From: Nitrosomonadales bacterium
GTDB lineage: Bacteria; Pseudomonadota; Gammaproteobacteria; Burkholderiales; Gallionellaceae
Reading direction: 5' to 3'
Length of the DNA: 35,791 nucleotides
Assembly (NCBI GenBank): GCA_016213335.1
Contig: JACRAQ010000064.1
Coordinates: 1 to 35,791, forward strand
The translations under genes and the position numbers were made by a program. Positions 31,180 through 35,791 of the stretch are shown piece after piece (position 1 is the first letter of the stretch; the number at the start of each line of letters is the position of its first letter). Below the pieces are notes generated by a model. It saw nothing but the letters and a program-made list of their open reading frames with translations, ran no database searches and was not told where the DNA came from.

Positions 31180-32793
31180 CTAGATGTTTTGCTTGCCTTC
31201 CAGTTCCTTGTATTTCCTGAATTGCTCCTCTGCCTCTTTAGTGCGCCCCAGGCGCTCGAGCACAATTCCCAGAATATGGTGAGCAGAAGCAAAGTTCGGA
31301 TCGATGGAAATGGCCTTGCGGTATTTCTCGATGGCCTCTTCCGGCTTCTTCAGGTCGGATAGCGCATTACCCCAGTTGTTGTAGGCAAAAGCATCGTTCG
31401 GATCGATGGCGATGGCCTTGCGGTATTTCTCGATGGCCTCTTCCGGTTTCTTCAGGCCGGATAGCGTGTTACCCCAGTTGTTGTAGGCAACAGCATAGTT
31501 CGGATCGAGGGCGATGGCCTTGCGGTACTTTTCGATGGCCTCTTCCGGCTTCTTCAGGTCGGACAGGGCGTTACCCCAGTTGTTGTAGGCAACAGCATAG
31601 TTCGGGTCGAGGGCGATGGCCTTGCGGTATTTCTCGATGGCCTCTGCCGGTTTCTTCAGGCCGGACAGGGCGTTACCCCAGTTTTTATAGGCAACAGCAA
31701 ATTTCGGATCGATGGCAATGGCCTTGCGGTATTTCTCGATGGCCTCTTCCGGTTTCTGCAGGTCGGACAGCGCATTACCCCAGTTGTTGTAGGCAGCAGC
31801 ATCGTTCGGATCGAGGGCGATGGCCTTGCGGTATTCCTCGGTGGCATCTTCCGGCTTCTTCAGATCGGGCAGCGCACCCGGGCTGTTGCCGGCAAAAGCG
31901 GCTTTCGGTTCGAGGGAAATGGCCATGCCTTGCTTATCGATGGCCTCTTCCGGCTTCTTCTGGTCAGGTAGCGCGCTACCCTGCTTGCTGCCGGCAAGCG
32001 CACTATTGGGGTCAACCTGCAACAGCACATCGTAACTTTCCCTGGCCTCGTTATATTTCTTCATCCTGGTAAGGTAATACCCTTTACCCAGCAGCGCCCA
32101 TTTGTCGTCCTGCTTATTGTTGTTGGCCAGGAGCTCATCGAATATCGCCAGCGGCCCGGCATATGAACACGCCTCGCCTTTGCATTTTTTCTCCTCGTCC
32201 CCGGCAAGGTAAACGGCCAGCACATCAGGCAGGGCCGCATGCAAGGCTGCTTCAGCGATGCGGTCGGAGTAAACATCGGGGTCCGCCCCGAGGGACACGG
32301 TATATTGCTGGCCGGAATACTCCCCACCCTCCACCCTGACGCGGGCAACATGTTCGCCGCTCCCGCTCTCGATAACATCGGCGATGATGGCCACATCCTT
32401 TTTCCCGAATACGTCTTTCAGGAAGCGGGTGGCGGAACGGAAACCGGAATCCTGCACGGGCATCTGGATTTCGGGGCGATTGACGTTATCCACATTGAAC
32501 TGGCGCGGCATGACACTCAGGGCATTTCGATCCATGTATGCCATGCGGCTGGCAACCCGGGCGGCCAGCATTTTCGGGGAGAGCCCCTTGTCCTCCAGTG
32601 ATTTCGGAACGGGGATGGACTCGACAACCAGCGCTGTTGAATTAATTTCCTTGTAGAAGGCTCCCAGCAAAACGAGTATCGAAACAAGCGCCAGCAAGGA
32701 AATGGCCACCTTGCATGCATGCACCAGTTCCTGGGCGATCCTGCCAAGGCGCGATGCGGGTTTGTCTGTTTCCGGATTGCTCATCGTCTGCAT
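31180..32793 (-). CDS. Membrane-anchored TPR protein
   Basis: 537-aa protein. One transmembrane helix lies near residues 31-50 (VAISLLALVSILVLLGAFY), followed by a periplasmic domain of unknown type (about 55-230) with Cys pair CKGEAC, then about eight tetratricopeptide repeats of 34 residues with the consensus EEAIEKYRKAIALDPNYAVA. Six repeats are nearly identical in DNA as well; two, with GSALPDQKKPEEAI and PGALPDLKKPEDA, are degenerate. TPRs mediate protein-protein contact; the partner is unknown. The start may also be ATG 32784; neither has a strong ribosome site. Confidence 0.82.
   Translation of the reverse strand: MQTMSNPETDKPASRLGRIAQELVHACKVAISLLALVSILVLLGAFYKEINSTALVVESIPVPKSLEDKGLSPKMLAARVASRMAYMDRNALSVMPRQFNVDNVNRPEIQMPVQDSGFRSATRFLKDVFGKKDVAIIADVIESGSGEHVARVRVEGGEYSGQQYTVSLGADPDVYSDRIAEAALHAALPDVLAVYLAGDEEKKCKGEACSYAGPLAIFDELLANNNKQDDKWALLGKGYYLTRMKKYNEARESYDVLLQVDPNSALAGSKQGSALPDQKKPEEAIDKQGMAISLEPKAAFAGNSPGALPDLKKPEDATEEYRKAIALDPNDAAAYNNWGNALSDLQKPEEAIEKYRKAIAIDPKFAVAYKNWGNALSGLKKPAEAIEKYRKAIALDPNYAVAYNNWGNALSDLKKPEEAIEKYRKAIALDPNYAVAYNNWGNTLSGLKKPEEAIEKYRKAIAIDPNDAFAYNNWGNALSDLKKPEEAIEKYRKAISIDPNFASAHHILGIVLERLGRTKEAEEQFRKYKELEGKQNI
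31318..31855 (-). repeat. Tandem 102-bp repeats encoding TPR units
   Basis: About five and a half units of 102 bases with very high nucleotide identity, including synonymous sites, indicating recent amplification or gene conversion. Units alternate between LSDLKKP and LSGLKKP versions and between ALDPNYA, AIDPKFA and AIDPNDA versions. Confidence 0.8.
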
Positions 32794-32991
32794 AATTAAT
32801 CAGAAGCATGCATCATGGAGATGCAGTTGCGCCAATGGAAACCCGGCAACCAGCATCGCGATTGTTGTGGGCCAGCCATATCTGCCATCTGTTTCGATTT
32901 CGCCATGATGCCCGTCATTCAGGAATTCGCCCAACCCAATCTCCCATTCGACAGGGCGAACGGCGCAGATATGTCAGGCCGGGCAATTATC

Positions 32992-34047
32992 TCACTTCTG
33001 CTTCTCTTTCAATACCGCGCGGACGTGCTTGCCGAACGCCTTGTCCTTCCTGCGCTTGTCCAGATAGGACATCTCGTTGAAATCGGACTCGGCCTTGAGC
33101 TTCAGATAGCTCTGGTAATGCTCCGCGTTCAGCCCGCCGCTTTCGATGGCCTTGCGGATCGCGCAGCCCGGCTCGTTGCTGTGGCTGCAATCGGCAAAAC
33201 GGCATCGGCCCGCAAGCGCCATGATATCGGCGAAGCTGTCATCCAGCCCTTCACCAGCACTCAGAATGCCCAGCTCGCGCATCCCCGGCATATCGATCAG
33301 CAGCCCGCCATTATCCAGCACGACAAGATGGCGGCGTGTCGTGGTGTGCCGGCCCTCGCCCGTGCCGCTGACTTCCCGTGTCTCCAGATCGCCTTGCCCG
33401 AGCAGCAGATTGATCAGCGTCGTCTTGCCCACGCCGGAAGAGCCGAGCAGGCAATAGGTCTTGCCCGGCACCACCATCTCTTTCACCTGAGCAACGCCCT
33501 CTCCGGTCACATTGCTGAGAGTGATAATTCTGGCCGTGATGCCTGCCGCGCGGATATTGGCAACCATGCGCGCCAGCTCATCCGCGCTCACCAGGTCCGC
33601 CTTGGTCAGCAGCAGCACCGGCTCGATATGCCCCTCGTTGACCATCACCAGATAGCGCTCCAGCCTGCGCACATTGAAATCGAAATGGCACGACTGCATG
33701 ATGAACGCCACTTCGATGTTCGCTGCGATCATCTGGAAATCGACGTTCTTGCCGGGGGATTTGCGCCGCAGGAAAGACCTTCTGGGCACCAGATCATGGA
33801 TGCTCGCATGCGTGTCCGCATCGTGATACTGCACGCAGACCCAGTCGCCCATGCAGGGCATATCCACCGAGGATGCGGCGGTGTAAAGGAACTTGCCCGT
33901 CAGCTCGGCAGGCACTTCCCCGTGTTGATCGCGGACGACATATCGCCCGCGGTCCACGGCAGTTACCCGCGCCAAGCGCTGGCCCGATTCACACCTTGCC
34001 TGCTCCGCCGCAAGCCCGCGATCCAGACCGAGTTCGGCCAACTCCAT
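32992..34047 (-). CDS. rsgA: Ribosome small-subunit-dependent GTPase RsgA
   Basis: 351-aa circularly permuted GTPase that assists late 30S maturation. An OB-fold N-terminal domain (GRYVVRDQHGE...VDMPCMGDWV) is followed by G-motifs in permuted order: G4 LLTKADLV, G1 LLGSSGVGKTTLINLLLG, G3 IDMPGMRELG, and the zinc knuckle CRFADCSHSNEPGC. ATG 34047 (MELAELGLDRG) is chosen because AAGGAG stands nine bases upstream; a longer frame runs through a hairpin and is unlikely. The basic C-terminus (KRRKDKAFGKHVRAVLKEKQK) is normal. Confidence 0.94.
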   Translation of the reverse strand: MELAELGLDRGLAAEQARCESGQRLARVTAVDRGRYVVRDQHGEVPAELTGKFLYTAASSVDMPCMGDWVCVQYHDADTHASIHDLVPRRSFLRRKSPGKNVDFQMIAANIEVAFIMQSCHFDFNVRRLERYLVMVNEGHIEPVLLLTKADLVSADELARMVANIRAAGITARIITLSNVTGEGVAQVKEMVVPGKTYCLLGSSGVGKTTLINLLLGQGDLETREVSGTGEGRHTTTRRHLVVLDNGGLLIDMPGMRELGILSAGEGLDDSFADIMALAGRCRFADCSHSNEPGCAIRKAIESGGLNAEHYQSYLKLKAESDFNEMSYLDKRRKDKAFGKHVRAVLKEKQK

Positions 34048-34076
34048 GGCGAGGCGCTCCTTAATGCAGAAAAGAA

Positions 34077-34096
34077 CATCGCCCCTGCGGGCGATG
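34077..34096 (-). terminator. Perfect hairpin upstream of rsgA
   Basis: CATCGCCC and GGGCGATG form a perfect eight-base stem with a CTGC loop. On the minus strand TTCTTTTCT follows, so it can terminate transcription arriving from the higA remnant; rsgA would then need its own promoter or read-through. Confidence 0.6.
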
Positions 34097-34136
34097 TGTA
34101 GAAAACTATTGCGATGCTGATCCCTTTGATTCGCTC

Positions 34137-34255
34137 TCAAGCCGCCAGCGGCTCAAAGCGATGTATCTGCGCCAGTTCGTCGGATAATTCCTTCGCCGCT
34201 TCTTCAGTATCGTAGTCCGCCTGCAAGCCCATCCAGAAGCCGCTCGACGAGAGAA
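34137..34255 (-). pseudogene. Remnant of a HigA-type antitoxin gene
   Basis: The frame reads SSSGFWMGLQADYDTEEAAKE...IHRFEPLAA-stop, matching the C-terminal end of HigA/VapI-type XRE antitoxins (xEFWLNLQxxYD). It is cut off at its 5' side at about 34256, where the sequence becomes AATTAGGGACAGACCACGG, a motif often seen near REP-associated or IS elements. The helix-turn-helix part and the HigB toxin are missing. Confidence 0.6.
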
Positions 34256-34349
34256 CAATTAGGGACAGACCACGGTTTAGCGCCCACCAGCCGTGTGTTG
34301 GGTTTAGTAATGTCCAAGCTGCTCGCTGTGCATGCCATGCCCCCTTTGC
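34256..34349. other. Junction sequence between higA remnant and toxin gene
   Basis: No gene seen. It starts with the AGGGACAGACCACGG motif that cuts off higA and continues to the end of the DUF5615 gene. Likely debris of an insertion; no transposase frame remains. Confidence 0.3.
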
Positions 34350-34682
34350 TCAGCGCACTTCCACCACGGCATGGCCTTCCTGCAACTGCTCCCTGATTTG
34401 CGGCAGCAGTCCGGCGAATGTCTTCAACAACGCTTCCTTGCGGCAGTTGCCCAGCCTGACCCAAAGCACTTGAGGCGGAGTGGCGTTTTGCCGGTCGGCC
34501 AGTTGCGCGAAGTCTTCATCCTTGGTGACGATGACCATGCCTTCGCTTTTCGCATATTCCCAGATGGCCGGATCGCTTGCGCTATCCAGCCCCATGTCCA
34601 GTACATGTCGGCATTCAAATCCATTTGCTGTGAGGAACCGTGCCAGTGCCAGCGGCAACTGGTTGTCCACCAGCAGTTTCAT
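34350..34682 (-). CDS. DUF5615 PIN-like toxin candidate
   Basis: 110-aa protein: MKLLVDNQLPLALARFLTANGFECRHVLDMGL, then DPAIWEYAKSEGMVIVTKDEDFAQLA. The acidic residues D6, the E in IWEYA and the D-E-D in TKDEDF match the Mut7-C/PIN-like DUF5615 pattern of RNase-type toxins. The start overlaps the stop of the DUF433 gene (ATGA), the usual antitoxin-toxin arrangement. Toxic activity is inference from the family. Confidence 0.85.
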   Translation of the reverse strand: MKLLVDNQLPLALARFLTANGFECRHVLDMGLDSASDPAIWEYAKSEGMVIVTKDEDFAQLADRQNATPPQVLWVRLGNCRKEALLKTFAGLLPQIREQLQEGHAVVEVR

Positions 34683-34909
34683 GCGGCGATGAGGATGGGG
34701 TGATCCGCCTGGATGGCCGCATATTCGAGGGCAGCGAGGATGTCTTCTTCCTCGAGAAAGGGATAGTCTTTAAGTATTTCGCTGTGGGAAGCGCCGGAGC
34801 CAAGCAACCCGAGGATGTCCGCAACACGAATACGATATCCGCGTATGCAAGGACGCCCGCCACATTTACCGGGCTCTATCGTGATACGCTCGAGTCGTTT
34901 CGGGCTCAT
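34679..34909 (-). CDS. DUF433 antitoxin candidate
   Basis: 76-aa protein: RITIEPGKCGGRPCIRGYRIRVADILGLLGSG, then EILKDYPFLEEEDILAALEYA, the complete DUF433 pattern with a winged-helix-like core. ATG 34909 (MSPKRLERI) has a strong GGAGGAG ribosome site, so the longer frame to 34990 is rejected. First gene of a two-gene operon with the DUF5615 gene; likely autoregulates it. Confidence 0.88.
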   Translation of the reverse strand: MSPKRLERITIEPGKCGGRPCIRGYRIRVADILGLLGSGASHSEILKDYPFLEEEDILAALEYAAIQADHPILIAA

Positions 34910-35097
34910 GTTAATCTCCTCCTGTGCCTTGCAGGCAACATCATGAGGATTTCTGCCCTGTATTGCAATAGCGGCGGCACTGCGCTGCAATCGGCAACCA
35001 TTCTTGATTTCCCTTTCACCACCCTCTTGCTAATGCCACCAGCCATTCGATAAACGGCAACGCTGCAAAGTCGCTCCCGCAAGAGCATCATGAGGGC

Positions 35098-35142
35098 TAC
35101 CGGCTGATAGGTTTGTAACAAATTCGTTGGGCTTGGCTCCTA
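35098..35142 (-). pseudogene. Decayed copy of the ettA 3' end
   Basis: Aligns to 35215-35260 at about 36 of 46 positions with one single-base gap; several differences are transitions. It corresponds to the last codons [14 protein letters not shown] and the stop. It lies 75 bases beyond the real end of ettA, so the element between was inserted at the gene end. Confidence 0.65.
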
Positions 35143-35188
35143 GCCACTCGACTAAGCGAGCACACGACGCTCGCTAAGTCGCTGGTTA
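35141..35188 (+). other. Two-hairpin structured element, copy 2 (after ettA)
   Basis: Hairpin A is TAGCC-actc-GACTA (one mismatch). Hairpin B is AGCGAGC, a 7-base loop ending GAC, then GCTCGCT. The tail AAGTCGCTGGTTA is identical to copy 1 at 13827-13874. Stem B keeps seven pairs although four of them differ from copy 1. Confidence 0.75.
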
Positions 35189-35216
35189 TCACCCAACCGC
35201 TTTTCTTGCCCATCAT

Positions 35217-35791
<575 letters not shown>

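Larger units (their letters stand above)
34910..35216. other. Intergenic region before ettA
   Basis: About 300 bases with no gene. It holds the promoter of the DUF433/DUF5615 pair (minus strand), a decayed copy of the ettA 3' end (35098-35142) and the second two-hairpin element (35141-35188). Confidence 0.6.

Noticed and set aside
31318-31855. CRISPR array
   Set aside because: The regular repeats are 102-bp coding units of a TPR protein with no spacer structure.
32815-34101. 428-codon plus-strand frame
   Set aside because: Antisense shadow of rsgA.

Overview
The window reads as chromosome of a GC-rich betaproteobacterium, probably of the Gallionella/Sideroxydans/Nitrosomonadales type. This is inferred from protein character and from the gene order trpB-trpA-accD-folC-dedD-cvpA-purF-metZ, which is typical of that class. 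It was not confirmed by any search.

Layout. 1-6.1 kb is the conserved housekeeping operon from the trpB tail to purF; purF carries an in-frame TAA. 6.15-13.97 kb is an AT-richer island inserted exactly at the start of metZ and flanked by a 36-bp direct repeat of the metZ 5' end (35/36 identical). It carries a compact six-gene operon resembling DNA phosphorothioation (Dnd) systems: a DndC-type sulfurtransferase, an 89-aa accessory protein, a DndD-type SMC-like ATPase, a protein that looks like DndE fused to a HerA/FtsK-like ATPase, a small membrane protein and a DndB-like DGQHR protein. A HepT-MntA (HEPN/MNT) toxin-antitoxin pair follows. 13.9-17.3 kb returns to core genes: metZ, pncC/cinA, recA with an SOS-like palindrome, and recX. 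17.3-20.7 kb holds two small unknown genes and two peptide-type ABC permeases.

20.7-35.8 kb is mixed. It contains an unknown gene split by an in-frame TAG, a BaiN/HI0933-type flavoprotein, a KTSC protein, yaeQ, ychJ-like, marC, an orphan MlaF-like ATPase with Tyr in place of the switch His, and a Ca/Na exchanger. A short gene graveyard follows, then a metallopeptidase-like protein without its zinc ligands, a secreted alpha/beta hydrolase, a TPR protein, rsgA, a higA remnant, a DUF433/DUF5615 toxin-antitoxin pair and the 3' end of ettA.

How it works together. The core genes serve tryptophan, fatty-acid, folate, purine and methionine synthesis and recombinational repair. The island probably gives epigenetic defence by DNA sulfur modification. 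It has no DndA-type cysteine desulfurase and no recognisable DndFGH restriction module, so sulfur would have to come from a host desulfurase, and the effector is unknown; the ATPase fusion and the membrane protein are the candidates.

Two signals lie outside ordinary gene content. A 48-bp two-hairpin element occurs at 13827 and 35141, and four of the seven base pairs of its main stem have changed in a compensatory way. Each copy sits between an intact gene and a separate, decayed or partial copy of that gene's end (metZ 5', ettA 3'). In addition, several palindromic repeat families have inserted into coding sequence, three of them in folC alone, and three genes carry single in-frame nonsense codons.
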